The notes below the pieces were generated by a model that had not been told where the DNA came from, did not search any database, and saw only the letters and a list, made by a program, of their open reading frames with translations. The position numbers and the translations under genes were made by a program. This document shows, in pieces, positions 26,441 through 38,051 of a stretch of 64,000 nt of DNA. Origin of the DNA: Rotaria sordida (Eukaryota > Rotifera > Eurotatoria > Philodinida > Philodinidae); contig CAJNOL010001401.1 in the NCBI GenBank assembly GCA_905250125.1, positions 1 through 64,000 on the forward strand, written 5' to 3'. Numbering within the stretch: position 1 is the first letter of the stretch; the number at the start of each line of letters is the position of its first letter.

Positions 26441-27425
26441 CTATTCGTTTCAGAGTGGTATCTATCAATATTTGCTTCTTACAGTGATACTATTAAGTGC
26501 AAGTAGTAATGGATCTGAATGGAATATCAAATGTCGATTCCCCGGGAACGATAAGGCTGTGTTTTGGACTGGTGAAACAGTTTCGGGCTTTGTTGACTTT
26601 GTTAATAATGATCATAAGGATTTGAAATTGGAGCGTGTTAACGCAGAATTGATTGGCGAGTTTGTCCACAGATCTCCAAAGAAAATAAATCAGACTAAAT
26701 CAACAAATTTCACTAATGTGAGATTCTTCAATGAGCGAATAGTGGTACATCCGATCGGTGGGACAGGCAAGTTTCCTGTACCGTATGGCAGTCACAGTTG
26801 GCCGTTTAGTTTCCATTTGGATGATTCATTACTACCTTCGTTCAACAAAAACCAGTCTAATATGCCATTTATTCATTACTCTATTACTATCACCTTTGTC
26901 CGATCTGAATTTTACAAATCAAACATAGAAAAAAAATGTCCTATTGTCGTTCAACATGTGTCATCACCTGTAAACACGACAAAACTCGAGAAAAAAGGTA
27001 GTACAAGTGGTATTGATTTGCGTGTAGTTCTCCAAGAGAATGCCGTCGCTGCTGGAAATAATCTTTCGTTTTACGTCGATTTAGACAATCCACGTCTAAA
27101 GAAAATAAAACGAATATCAGTGGTTCTCGCTCAACAGTTGGAAATGGACTCCAAAAGCAAGGGGATCAATCTTGTTAGTCGGGATCTGGAAAACATTAAG
27201 AAGTTTAAAGGTAGACATTTCAATGAAACATTTCAACTACAAGTGCCCCACACGGCTATACCTACGCTTTCGTATCTTCTTCCTTCGAGTTCTTCTAAAA
27301 AGTCGCTCGTCGTACGCTACAGCCTAAATTTTCAAGTACATCGTGGTGCCTTTGCCTTCAATATTAAGCTATCATTCCCAGTGATTATCACCAATTCGAA
27401 GCCGAAAACAACTGACCAAACATAG
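26397..27425 (+). CDS. Arrestin-domain (alpha-arrestin/ARRDC-like) protein with hydrophobic N-terminal leader
   Basis: One intact exon of 342 residues. Arrestin N-domain signatures start near residue 47: WNIKCRFPG, the TGETVSGFVDFVN strand turn (about 59-71) and LERVNAELIGEFVH. The mid-region SHSWPFSFHLDDSLLPS and the C-domain (GIDLRVVLQENAVAAGN through RHFNETFQLQVPHTAIP) follow family order. Alpha-arrestins are usually cytosolic adaptors that link membrane cargo to ubiquitin ligases through PPxY motifs; no PPxY is seen here. Unusually, about 45 residues precede the fold and include YQYLLLTVILLSAS, which resembles a signal peptide or membrane anchor. The chosen ATG is the only one available upstream of the fold. 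Family is confident; secretion or anchoring is inference. Confidence 0.85.
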   Translation: MKSEYLLPCLSSNLIYSFQSGIYQYLLLTVILLSASSNGSEWNIKCRFPGNDKAVFWTGETVSGFVDFVNNDHKDLKLERVNAELIGEFVHRSPKKINQTKSTNFTNVRFFNERIVVHPIGGTGKFPVPYGSHSWPFSFHLDDSLLPSFNKNQSNMPFIHYSITITFVRSEFYKSNIEKKCPIVVQHVSSPVNTTKLEKKGSTSGIDLRVVLQENAVAAGNNLSFYVDLDNPRLKKIKRISVVLAQQLEMDSKSKGINLVSRDLENIKKFKGRHFNETFQLQVPHTAIPTLSYLLPSSSSKKSLVVRYSLNFQVHRGAFAFNIKLSFPVIITNSKPKTTDQT

Positions 27426-28194
27426 CCGCCATCAAACTACCAATGTTCTCTTTTCATAAACGTACTTTGAAAACTAGAGGAACACTACTTGAAAGCTAAT
27501 TAAATGCACTTGTAATTTTATTGATTTCAAAACTATAAGAAAATTCTTGTTTTTTCCTAGAAAGTATTGGTAATAAATTGTTTCTAGACTTGTGTACGAT
27601 ATTGTTTCTTATGGCGAATTTTTCTTGTGATGTATGCGCATACGAGCATATGCCATAACTAGTGTTTATCTTACAGTACGGTAAGTATTTTTCTCAGTCA
27701 TGCTTAGATCCATTTTGAGCGTGAAATGATAGTAGTAATGAAGATTTTCAAATTCATCAATGAGTTAGTCTTAAAAGAAGTAGACAACTCGTTTTTCTCA
27801 AGATGATAACAACAGAAACTTATGGACAAAAAATTACTTTCAGTTAACCATAAAAAATGCGTGTAAACATTCGAAGAAAGTGATGGTTTATAGATGCCAA
27901 CTGTGGTGCTCCGATGATCAGAAAAATATGGCTAGAAAAATATGACGTATAAAACCCGCTATTTTTTGAAGTTAAAACGTTCCAGAGAGTTGCGTATTTT
28001 GTGTTTTCATAGTTGGATTTTAGATTTTCTTTTGTAATATTATTTTTATTCGTTTTTAACTGACCATCAGAACCGTTATTGAGAACCAGAAACGCCCATT
28101 AAGTGCAGTTTCTTTCGCTTTCACATCTCACCGTCACAAACAAAGCTATCGCATTAAGTATCATATTATCTACTGTCATGAGTTCTTAGTAAGC

Positions 28195-28240
28195 AGGGTG
28201 GGTGCGGGTGTTCGAGTAGAGAAGATCCACGCCCACACCC
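28195..28240. repeat. Telomere-like foldback repeat 3
   Basis: GGGTGGGTGCGGGTG, a spacer containing AGAGAAG, then CACGCCCACACCC. The arms are complementary. Confidence 0.8.
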
Positions 28241-29597
28241 TTTTGCGCACATCCTAAGGTAGTACGAAACAAATAATCATTTAGTAAATTTCCGTGGGCT
28301 AGATCGAAGAAATCCTATTTTAAGATTTCGCTGATGCAGGGAAAGACTCAGTCTGCTTAGGTTCGTTGGATACGTAAATTATGTTCATCTAGATTGTACA
28401 TATATTGAACACAAGAGATCGACAATTAAATCATGTCAAACAGAATTTTATTTCCCTATCTTTCAATAAAACGTTTTTTTTTTGTAAAAAAAAATCAAGT
28501 GAAATCATTGATTTTTATTATTGAGAATCTCTTGTGAATAGTCAGTTAGAATGTTTGTCAATAGATTTTTTTGCGATGCGTGCTCAACAGAAAAAAAAAT
28601 GATTGTGTTTGAACGTGTTAGTTTTTAAATAATGTATGATCGATATAGTCATATGAAAATCATACAAGAGAAAGAGAGAGACATGATCTTTTCTACTAAC
28701 ACGTACTTTCATTGTAAATATGCTTTTCTTCTGCATGTTCAATCTGTTAGGTGTTTTATCAAATATAAATCAATTTAAAACTAAAGCATCTTTCTTTTGA
28801 TATAAGTGGAAGAATATTCTTTAGAGATGATTGTGTGAGAATATTCATAATAGGCTTTCGATAGATATACCCTTATTTCTTGGATTTGATGAAAGGAAAT
28901 TTTCTTAGTCATAATGTGAATTAATAAATTCGAGTACAAAATGTTTGAACTAATAAGGAAGAAACTATACGAATGGTTGACTACGTTGGGGATGATAGAA
29001 ATATTGAGAGAAAAGATTAATTAGTAAACAATCATCAATTAATCAATAATGAATATCTTCGTTAATCAGACAATACTACCTGCTTCACAATGACAGCGGC
29101 ATGTTATTAAATAATAAGAATAAGAATAAATCTCAATTCGTTTAACATAAGTATTCAGTTGAAAAACTTGAATAACTTTAAAATAACAATAAACTTGAGA
29201 AAATATAATTTGAACATAAAACAATAAACTAGATCTCACAGTCATTTCAAACATGATCAATGTATTTATTCATGAATAGAATTGATTAGATATCCCATGA
29301 AACACATTTTTCTATAATTTCTTTTTTATAATTCAAATATTCTACTCTTCATTTTATCCACCAATCAAAAAAAAACATTCAATCTGTCAAATCAACACAA
29401 TAAGAATAAGAACACTCAATCTTACTGTTTGGTAAAGTTAATAAGTTCATCATAAAAAAACAATCGAGAATCATTGATAGTACCAACAATGATGATAATT
29501 CATTCATGTCAAAAATGACTATTTCGCACTTTTTTTTAAGCATGAATACGTTAAAAATTTGATCTATTAAAGATCATGATGACAGCAACGAGAGAGA

Positions 29598-29660
29598 TTA
29601 TAAAACAGGAAAGCGACTTTTTCAAACATGATCTTTATTCATTGCTTTCCTGTTTTATTA
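29598..29660. repeat. Short hairpin with 14-bp perfect arms
   Basis: TAAAACAGGAAAGC at 29,601-29,614 is followed about 30 nt later by its exact complement GCTTTCCTGTTTTA (29,644-29,657). It may be a small inverted-repeat relic or a transcribed stem-loop. No terminator function is implied. Confidence 0.6.
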
Positions 29661-30717
29661 TTTTATTTTTATTGAAAACAATGCAAAGCGAATAAGAAGA
29701 AAATGAGCCAACAAGAGAAAGAGTTATAATCTTCTAAAAACAGAAAGCACCAGATAGATTAAATTGGTAGTTACGAATAAATATGAATTTTTCATTTGAA
29801 TTTTTTTTCACAATGCTTATCTGAACATCTCACATTTGTTGATTTTAGATTTTTATCTTAACAAAACAATTAGTTCATTTGTTTCCAACGTGACACACTC
29901 ACGTAAGTATTGTGTTACAGACTCTATCGTTGATAACTATTTCGTTACAAACACTGACGATTTAAAACCCTTAAAAAGAAGAAGAGATCAACAGAAATAT
30001 TTCAGTTTTATCACTATACTGCTTTGGTTGAGAGTTGCACGGTCAACTACTTCTATTAGTGTCTAATATTTTCTCTGTACAAGATGGCTCTTGACTTCTA
30101 TGTCATACATGTATTTCATAAAAATATTTCAATCAAGATGATCATAGTTTTAAAATTGTCTGAGAAATGTATTTTTTCCATTGAATGCTTTAATTATTTA
30201 CTTTATCTTAGTGAAAGAAGAATGAATAATGTAGAATAGATAGTATAATCAGCGAAACCGTTAAATGATAAAATTCTACAATAGACGTTATAGTTAATTA
30301 GGATGTTTTGAAAGGCATCGTAAGAGATAGAGAAAATAAGCCATATTAATCAAATATAATCAAGCATTAGTTGCAAGTGATCGAAGGATTTTCTTTGATA
30401 CAAAAGAATATCGCAACGTATAATCACCAGTTTTCAATGGTCAAAGCCGATAACCAATAAAAAAATGAAATTAAGAAGAAATATGAATTAATAGACAAAG
30501 TAATAGTGAACGAATAGTGGTAGTTGCGAGGGAAACACGAAAAATGCAACAGATAATCGGGCTTTTGTTGTCTTATAGCGATCCTTTTGTGTCCATAGAA
30601 GATCAATTTTGCTGTTGAGTATAATAATTTATGTGAATTTCAGATTTAAACACCACAAGACGACTGTACTGACAAGTTTTCTTTTTCATATGAATCTTTC
30701 TCTTAGAACAAAAAAAA

Positions 30718-30915
30718 ATGTCGACGCTGGATAACCAACAAAAGTTGGTCGCACAATTACGAGCTGAAGCCAATATTGAACGGATTAAAGTGTCAGTGGC
30801 ATGCAAAGATCTAATTAAATATTGTCAAGATCATGAACATGCAGATGTGCTCGTGAATAGATCGAGCCATAATCCAAATCCAACTGTGAAAACATCACGT
30901 TGTCGTCCTTCATAA
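30718..30915 (+). CDS. Heterotrimeric G-protein gamma subunit
   Basis: A 65-residue single-exon frame. LVAQLRAEANIERIKVSVACKDLI matches the N-terminal helix of G gamma subunits, and the second helix (YCQDHEHADVLV) and downstream NP motif (SHNPNP) are in the right order. Gamma subunits wrap around G beta, and the dimer is held to the plasma membrane by a C-terminal prenyl group. The end reads CRPS, with cysteine fourth from the C-terminus as CaaX requires, but Arg-Pro in the middle is not the usual aliphatic pair, so prenylation is uncertain. Length fits the family (65-75). It lies alone between non-coding regions. An A-run sits directly before the ATG. Confidence 0.82.
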   Translation: MSTLDNQQKLVAQLRAEANIERIKVSVACKDLIKYCQDHEHADVLVNRSSHNPNPTVKTSRCRPS

Positions 30916-31717
30916 ATAAACCCTTTAATGATCGTCGTATGGTCATGCATACATCTTCATCAGACAGAATCACACTATTGATATTGTTGATGGAAATTAG
31001 AAGAATGCAGTTATCTTTCTCTGCTTTCTCGATGCAATCTCTTGGTCACGTTTGCAATTATTAGAACCAAAAACCAGTGTGCATCTGCTTTTCTCCGATC
31101 CTATTTTCCCTGTTGTCCTTGAGTGACTAAATCTATCTAAATAAACATATTCATTAGGCTTCTTTTTTTTTGTATTCTGTACATATCCATGTTTTTGAAG
31201 AGAGTACATAGTATTGATCAATGTATCCTTCGAATTTTTTCTCTTTGCAAGTTAATATTAAAGTTTGTCAGCGTCTATTATTCATAGTAGAATTAGTGTC
31301 CAATTTATGCATTATTCTTTGAACAAGATAGTATTTACCAAAATGCTAACTGGCAATGCTTTAATTTACTTCTATTTGAAAACATATCCACAAATAAATT
31401 GAGATCGTACGTTTTTCGGACAAACAAATAAACGCATTACACAATCAAACATTTCCTTCTCAACATTTCAGTATTTTTGACGTATCGTTATTGGTCGCTA
31501 GTGTAGAATTGAAGCGACTCTGCCGTTTTTCATATTTCAATTTGTAAGAATTGGGCTGAAATCTTTGTTCTATTGGGATTCGTCCACTTTCTAAGAAAAA
31601 AGAGAGATTCACGAAGCCATCCTGTTAGGATATGCTACAGATCTGGGACGGATATGGTTCAAATTTTCATGAGTGTTGAAATTCTAATATTAATAGAACT
31701 CATTCTAAAAGAAAAAG

Positions 31718-31760
31718 AGTGTGGATGTACATTTTTTCAAACCATACTCTCATCCACATC
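31718..31760. repeat. Telomere-like foldback repeat 4 (short)
   Basis: GAGTGTGGATGTA and, about 20 nt on, CATCCACATC. A weak, short member. Confidence 0.55.
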
Positions 31761-32014
31761 TTCAAACACCTCGATCAACAATTTATTGTTTATCGATGAC
31801 GTAAGATTTTCGTTTGAAAATATGTGAATTATTCGATAAAAGTGACATTGAAAATACTAATATCATGTATCTTTCCTATGGATATCTTTCAGCTATTAAT
31901 CTTGAAGTCAATTTGAGCAATAATATAAATCATTGGCGATTTATCGAAGAAGGAAATATCAACGCTGATGAAAAAGGCAAGCAATATGAAAAAGATTATT
32001 AAACAACACGCAAC

Positions 32015-32080
32015 TTGGGTGTGAGTATGGGCGTGGGTGTGGGTATGGATGTGAGTAAAGAGAAGCACTATACTCACACC
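32015..32080. repeat. Telomere-like foldback repeat 5
   Basis: GGGTGTGAGTATGGGCGTGG and GTGTGGGTATGGATGTGAG are followed by an AGAGAAG-containing spacer and ACTCACACC. Confidence 0.8.
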
Positions 32081-32430
32081 TCGAATAGAATTTAGTTCAG
32101 TTTAAAATTGTCCTTGTTCACATCAAAATTTTAATCTGAACTAGGATAGAATGAAATTTTGATATGAACTAGAAAAATATGAAATATGTAAAAATAAGAA
32201 CGCCATGCAGTCGTAAATAAAGAATGGAATTTTTCCGTAGTTTTAGCTTTCGAAAATATTTTAAGTTGTATAAGCGCAGGTCAGCTGTTATTCTGTGTTA
32301 TAAGTATTTTCTTCTTCTATTCTTTTGTCATTTGTATTTCCCATTATTTTCTTTCTTCGTATGTATTTTTCCTTTTCTGTCATTTCTTGCTCATTGCGCA
32401 CAACAGCTGTTTTTTCTTGTATACACTATG

Positions 32431-32488
32431 GAGGGGGTGGGTGTGACTAAAAACGAAATTGACACTCACACTCACACCCACACCCACT
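32431..32488. repeat. Telomere-like foldback repeat 6
   Basis: GGGGGTGGGTGTGA, an A-rich spacer of about 15 nt, then CACTCACACTCACACCCACA. Confidence 0.82.
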
Positions 32489-32622
32489 TGTTGAATTCGA
32501 AGGACAAAGCAATACTGTGGGATTATAAATATTACTCAAATATATATTATTATTGTCGACATAAAGATATAAGGGCGAAGCTAATCCATTAAAGGCAAGT
32601 GCAGTCGTTGGATTTGAACCAA

Positions 32623-32982
32623 TTAGAAAATTTTTTTTTTCACTCGAAGATTGCCCAGATCAATAACATAGAGTGATGTATTCCTCACAAAAAGATCATA
32701 GGATGCATAAAATTGACTGAGACTAGAACCTATTCCAGATCCAATAATGGATATACTGGTAGGAGAACTGAGCTGGACGACAACAACGCGATGATTGTCT
32801 GTATCACCGATATAGAGAACATCATTGCTACTAATCGATATGCCCAAGGATTGACTGAGTTGAGAGAGAGAGAGAGAGAGAGATGATCCATTGATTACAT
32901 TAGCTGACTCGGCAATAGTAATTGCAGTTTGAAGCCAAGATACTTCCAGCAATAGATGTATTTCCGCTGAAGAAAAATGCAC
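32623..32982 (-). pseudogene. NHL-repeat protein fragment
   Basis: A 119-codon frame holds parts of two beta-propeller blades: ISSNDVLYIGDTDNHRVVVV followed by SIIGSGIGSSLSQF and SLYVIDLGNLRVKK. The DTDNHRV and GNLRV motifs are typical of NHL repeats, which bdelloids carry in many secreted or membrane-bound proteins. Intact members have five or six blades plus flanking domains; here both ends are missing, and the ATG lies in divergent sequence. A GA dinucleotide run (32,867-32,881) inside the frame encodes the SLSLSLS stretch and probably expanded after loss of function. I call it a truncated relic; an exon of a larger gene cannot be excluded. Confidence 0.7.
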
Positions 32983-34732
32983 AAAAAAATCAGCGTGATC
33001 TTCATCAAATCAACATCATACCAGAAAACTATTTGCTATTCTATTCGACCAGGAACACTTTTTCCCTTTTTCATAACCTTCGAAGGAATGTATATTTTAG
33101 GTTGACAAAAAAAAAACAAATAGTATTGTTTCATATTGCTATAGGATACTAAAAGTGGCGGTATTTATAGATAAAAATTGATAGAATAAATTCGATGTCT
33201 GTAAAACTAATTGGAACGAAAATTTGCCTTCGACGTCATCGTAATTTCAAGCAGGTTCTACAGCTGTATAAAGACGTGTGATTTCTAAATGTTATGTAAT
33301 GTCTATGATAAACATAACGGTCTCAATAAGTTTCAGTTTTAGCAAGCGCGGACGAACATCAGAAGATGTTTGGAAAGTGTGTTCCTTTCGAACATACATT
33401 CTGCTATCTTCAATATTTTCTACTTTTAGTAAGACAGAATATTATGTTTGATCTTTCAATAAGTATTACAATATAGTTCAGTAGTAGTATCGAATCGCAA
33501 ATATAAGCTGAGAAGTTCGAATTTCACGAGAGGCAAAATTTGTTTTAATAGAAGATTTTTTCCATAGGTAAGAGATTTGAAGTGGAAAAATATCCAGCTT
33601 GCTTTTAATATTATTCTTTTGAACGAATCGAACAAGAACAAAAATGCTCTCGTAATTTTCGACTCAATCATGTTCTCTTTCCCTTTTCTTGGTTGCATAT
33701 CTGTACAAAAATGTTGGTTGACTACGATTAACAAGATAACATCGCTATGTTCAAAGAATATTTTTGATCCTATACTTACCATTGATAAAATGGATTCTAA
33801 TAAAAAAAGGAGAAAAGTTCTATATCTGTTTACTTGATATCATATTGATCATCAACCATACAATCAGTATGCTGTATGATGGCATGAGTATAGTGAAATA
33901 AAGCTTTTTTAAATACAATCGACAGTTAGTTTACTTGTCTGAAAGAGAAATAAAGTGAGAGTGATTTTTTTTTCTTTCATCTATCTCCTTTTTCTCTGTG
34001 TCTTTTGTTGATGCATTATCGATTCATTTATTTTTCTTTTCTCATACATCGTTTTATTCAATATAGCACAATCGAGTAATATGTAATTTTGTTCACAGCG
34101 TGTATTAAAAAAGAAAAGACAAAAGAAAAATAAATATTCCTCGGAAGAAAATGTATTTGCTTAGTTTTTCAATTACCAGCTTGTTAGACAAAAAGTTATA
34201 CAGAAAAATGAAATGGCAAATCGAGTAGAGAACATTTATCGTATGATCATTTTTGATTTTCTGACCCTTCTCGTTTGGATTGAAACAATTAGCTTATATA
34301 TTTGTTAAGTTATATGGTGTTAACAAATCATTAGAAATGAAATTATTTGTCTCTTAATTATTATTTCTGTTTTTTTGATTTTATGTGAAAAAATTGTGAA
34401 GAATTTTCTTGTGTGTTTGACAATATAGAGATATGGAAGAAAAAAAGTAGGTTACAATAAATAAGTAATATTTGATGTTGGTTGACGAGTACAAATAAGA
34501 TCGATATAATGTTTGTATACAGAAAAAAAAAGAAATTGTTTATCAAAAATAAAAAGAACACTATGTAGTTGCAAATTTTCTCGTTCAAGTAATGAAAAGT
34601 CAAGATAAAATTTATTCTGCTTAAAGAATAATCATATTCAATATTCTATTCACCCATTATGATTAATGATTACAAGAAGATAAAGATTATAATTATGAGT
34701 TCATTGAAGATGATTGCAGCAATTATTATCGA
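32983..34732. other. Intergenic region
   Basis: AT-rich, no supported gene. Overlapping open frames on both strands at 33.46-33.84 kb are about equally long and carry no recognisable motif. Confidence 0.45.
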
Positions 34733-34927
34733 TCATCCTTCTCGACATCCACATAAACTTTCACACCGTTCTACACAATTGACGCCAGATATCGTCTTAC
34801 AGAGTTTTTTGCAGGCACTATAACATGGACATCGATTAAGCCAACCAGCATCAACCATGGTAGCCATCATTGAAAATAGAGCAACGACAAGAATTACATA
34901 AATCAGAAAAGTTTTTGCAGAGACCAT
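34733..34927 (-). CDS. Small secreted cysteine-rich peptide
   Basis: From the ATG at 34,927 the frame gives 64 residues; a longer upstream ATG (35,068) adds a sequence without a signal peptide, so I chose the inner start. Residues 1-27 form a typical signal peptide (MVSAKTFLIYVILVVALFSM, then ATMVDA). The mature part of about 37 residues carries eight cysteines in the spacing C-X-C-X3-C-X3-C-X6-C-X3-C-X3-C-X-C and ends CREG. Such peptides can be antimicrobial, signalling or structural; no family is recognised and no function is assigned. The paired CxC at both ends and CX3C steps suggest a helical disulfide-bridged hairpin (inference). Its upstream flank is the segment repeated at 41,997-42,424. 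Confidence 0.65.
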   Translation of the reverse strand: MVSAKTFLIYVILVVALFSMMATMVDAGWLNRCPCYSACKKLCKTISGVNCVERCESLCGCREG

Positions 34928-35032
34928 TTGACCAAACCTTTCTTTTACGTTTGCAGAACCGTCAGATAAATAACGAATGAGTATAATCAGAGAGAGAGAG
35001 CGAGCAACTCCACGTATATATACGATGCTACT

Positions 35033-35460
35033 TCCGTTTTTTCTTTTTAATCTTTTGCATCCTAGCAATCAAAATTATCCAAATAATTTCTTTTTAAAAT
35101 CCATAGTAAATATTGTACATGTTATTATTCCAGGCGCTTGATCAATTAATATTTACTCTTTAAACCTGCCTATACACAACCTTTTAAGAAGGATTACATA
35201 CATGATATATACTGAAAACAACAGGGGCTTCATCTTTTTGACATCTGATCCCATCTGTTTGATAAAAAACAAACGTAATACATCGTATTCAATACGTTCG
35301 TGAAAAATTGACTAACACTTATCTCTGATGACACGTTATTTGCAATGATGCAACAACATGTTTTCGAAGGCTGTTTTGTCTCAAGGTCGGTACTATAACT
35401 TAGGCGTCGTCTTGGATACAGAATTTTATGTGCACACTAAAAGTACATTTCACTATATAA
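35033..35460 (+). repeat. 428-bp direct repeat, left copy
   Basis: Matches 41,997-42,424 with a constant offset of 6,964 bp, with only scattered substitutions (about a dozen seen by eye, roughly 97% identity). Homology ends sharply at CACTATATAA (35,460), where the repeat mosaic begins. Confidence 0.92.
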
Positions 35461-35760
35461 CAAGTAACGCTCGTCGCTACGACTCGCTCAACCCTCGACT
35501 GAAGGGTTAGAAGTACTTATACGCTAGTCCACTTTATCGAGACAGTTATCAATAGTATCACATGTAACCGCCTTTAACGGTTTCCATACTTTTATAAAAT
35601 ACTGAAAAACGTTATAGCTCTTCCACATAGAGAAGCTTGAGATTTTTCAGTATTTTGACCATAGCATCGTCATTTATCGGTCAAATTTAGAATATTTTTT
35701 TATCAAAATTATCAGCGCAGATAGCTCCACGAAGTCTGATAGACGAAGACATTTTCCGAG

Positions 35761-36160
35761 AACTCTTTGTTTGTATGGATGATTGACCACTGTAAGTTAT
35801 AGCGTCGCAAACCGGTGGACGACATCGTCTCGAAACGGTTAAGAAAATATTAGTACAGTATTGTCAAAAAAATCTAGCTTTTACACAGATCTTTTGTGAG
35901 GCGAGCCTGCAGTATGCTTGCAATATGAGCGACTAGTCGTTCATCGGTGCTCCTTCGGGGGCCCACTCACTGCTAGTCGCTCCTTTTACATTAGTGCACT
36001 TAAGTAATAGTTGTTTTTTGCCCATTTTACATAAAAGATGTCACCTTGTTTACATATATCTTTTTATATTATTTGCTTCGATTTATAGCAGCTAGAAATT
36101 TCACGAGTCAGAACTCTTGAAAACATATACGAGGTTAAAAATATGGGTTTTTAATAATAA
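35761..36160 (+). repeat. Mosaic unit R1, copy A
   Basis: Shares with copies B and C the order: TGCTTGCAATAT, a CTAG hairpin, a segment ending AATAG, ATAAAAGATGT(C/G)ACCT, TTTACA(T/A)ATATCTTTTTATATTA and, with copy B, CACGAGTCAGAACTCTTGAAAA. Confidence 0.65.
35929..35980. repeat. GC-rich CTAG hairpin, copy 1
   Basis: GCGACTAGTCG at the left and CTAGTCGC at the right enclose a GC-rich core. Related to copies at 38.24, 38.93, 39.27 and 62.26 kb. Confidence 0.7.
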
Positions 36161-37048
36161 TAATACATTACAATTTATTGCCACATCCTAGTTTAAGACC
36201 CTCACCTATCTATGCATACACTACCTCAGGTCATAGATTTAACCATATGAAAGAACGGTGATAGATACGCTCGCAAAATCAGTCCTATTCGAAAATTATA
36301 AGAAAATCCAGCTAAATTTTATTCCTTTTCTCCATCATTTCAAAAGACACTGGTGCCATTCTTTGTCATAGATGGCTTTTACTATGCTTTTAAAAGCTGC
36401 AAAGATACAGAGATTTGAAATGCTTGGGCAGCACCCGTCAACAAAATCATAATGGTATTTCTATACCAAACATATAGAGTTTCAAGGTACAAATCACTTT
36501 GATCTCTTTGAAATTTGAAAGATGTTGCCAAAGCATTCCCAATCTGCGTGTCTCTGCAATTTTTGAAGGCATAATAAGAGCTATCTATACACAAAAAATG
36601 GCTACTGTCTCTGTTCAAATAATAGAAAGAATGGGTACAAATTAGCGGAGCTTTCTTATAATTATCAAATAGGACCGATTTCAGTAGCATATTCACTCCT
36701 ATCTTTTGCATTTAATTTATGAATAGCCAAAAATGTTTCGTGGTAACAATAAAAAGTCACTTAATTCATAACTATTTTCATAAAATTGGAAAATGTCGCA
36801 CCCTTCACTATCACTTTCTTCTTTTTCATCCATTTAGACATAATCTAAAGCCAGCATATACTGTATTAGCTGACAATATGGTTAATAAAATGCAGTTTCT
36901 AAACCAATAAGGACTCATACCAACGAAAAAATTCATTTTATTTCATTCAATTTTGCTTCTGATAGAGTGAATATAAATTCTTTCAGTGGTGCTTTCCGTC
37001 TAATGCACTATCCAGATGTTGTGTCTGTATAGAAAAAATGTCTTCATA

Positions 37049-37970
37049 CTTAAGGGGCCCCCCCCCCCCCCTCAGAAACGATTTTCCACTTTTGACGGTC
37101 TTTTCATGCTGAAATTTTCAGGGATGACTGATCTTGGTGAGATATACTTCTGGTAAAAATTTCAGCTCGATTGGTCATACTAGACAAGATTTCCAGCTGA
37201 TTCATGAGTCATTTTTGGCCTTCAGGAGAATTGGTATAACTGCGTCATAAGAAGAGGTAGAGAGCTCGGGCTAGTTTCAAATTAAAATACATGTCAGTAC
37301 GCAACTTTTGTCCGAACAGAATTTTGATATTCCGTCCTATTTGTTTTTTATGAGCATTTTAGTGCGAGGGTCTCAAAATTAGCATAAAAAATGGTAGTCC
37401 AACGACAGTAAATTCTACTTTTCTCAGCCAAGGAACCAACTTTCAAAAATCCGTTCGGACAAAAGTTTACTCTGATCAAGACCTTTAAAACAAAAAACAA
37501 ATATTGGTAATAGCTCGAAAAATGAGGGAGGAGTTCCAATTTTTCTGATTGGAAATCATGTTCTGAGAAAAGCGTTAAAAAAGTTTTAGAAGTGGTTTTT
37601 TTCGGTCAAATTCAAAAAACTCATATTAAAATGGCATATTTTCAATAAATTTTCTAAAACTATTTTAAGGCGCGTAAAAGATGCAGTAAAACTAACGCCA
37701 TCTGACATGCGGGTTAATATCAAAATGTTTTATTCAATGATAATTGAAGTAATAACGGAGTTTTTCCAAAACAGAAAAACTTTAAAAAACCACGAAAATT
37801 ATGGTAAGGAAGTTAAAGTCTGATTTGACAAGTCTTTGAAAAACGGATCATTTTCCAAAAACCTATATATATTCTGAAAGAGGAAGCTTCGCTCTATCTT
37901 CCTGTGGTAAAAACTCAATTTCGATATTGTTTGGAAAAAATCGATTTTCTGAGGGGGGGGTCCCCATAAG
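37049..37970. mobile_element. 922-bp TIR element with C/G homopolymer tips
   Basis: The left end reads CTTAAGGGGC followed by a C run, then CTCAGAAACGATTTTCCA (37,049-37,087). The right end (37,932-37,970) is its near-complement, ending TCCCCATAAG. Inverted repeats are about 39 nt with slight C-run length difference. The interior encodes no recognisable transposase, so it is a non-autonomous DNA-transposon-like element. It sits inside the 35.5-kb mosaic. No clear target-site duplication is visible. Confidence 0.75.
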
Positions 37971-38051
37971 ATCACCCTCTTTGATTTACAATCTATCAAA
38001 TTCCAGGCTGTTCTTATTTCGAAACACTTTTAGGTTTATAACACGAGAATT

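Larger units (their letters stand above)
27426..30717. other. Intergenic region
   Basis: About 3.3 kb without a supported gene. It contains the foldback repeat at 28,195-28,240 and a hairpin at 29,598-29,660. Open frames of up to 76 codons carry no recognisable motif. Confidence 0.5.
30916..32622. other. Intergenic region with three telomere-like repeats
   Basis: No supported gene. Three small foldback repeats (31.72, 32.02 and 32.43 kb) occur within 800 bp. Open frames of 60-120 codons here overlap those repeats or T-rich tracts and are not convincing. Confidence 0.5.

Noticed and set aside
32600-32640. Possible tRNA 3' half on the minus strand (GGTTCAAATCC B-box match)
   Set aside because: The sequence 5' of it is a poly(A) run; no anticodon or D arm can be formed.
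33456-33837. Opposing frames of 108 and 86 codons
   Set aside because: Both strands are open, neither has family resemblance, and AT-rich codon content is uninformative.
36382-36711. Minus-strand frame of 109 codons in the mosaic
   Set aside because: No recognisable motif or splice signals; expected by chance in repeat DNA of this size.
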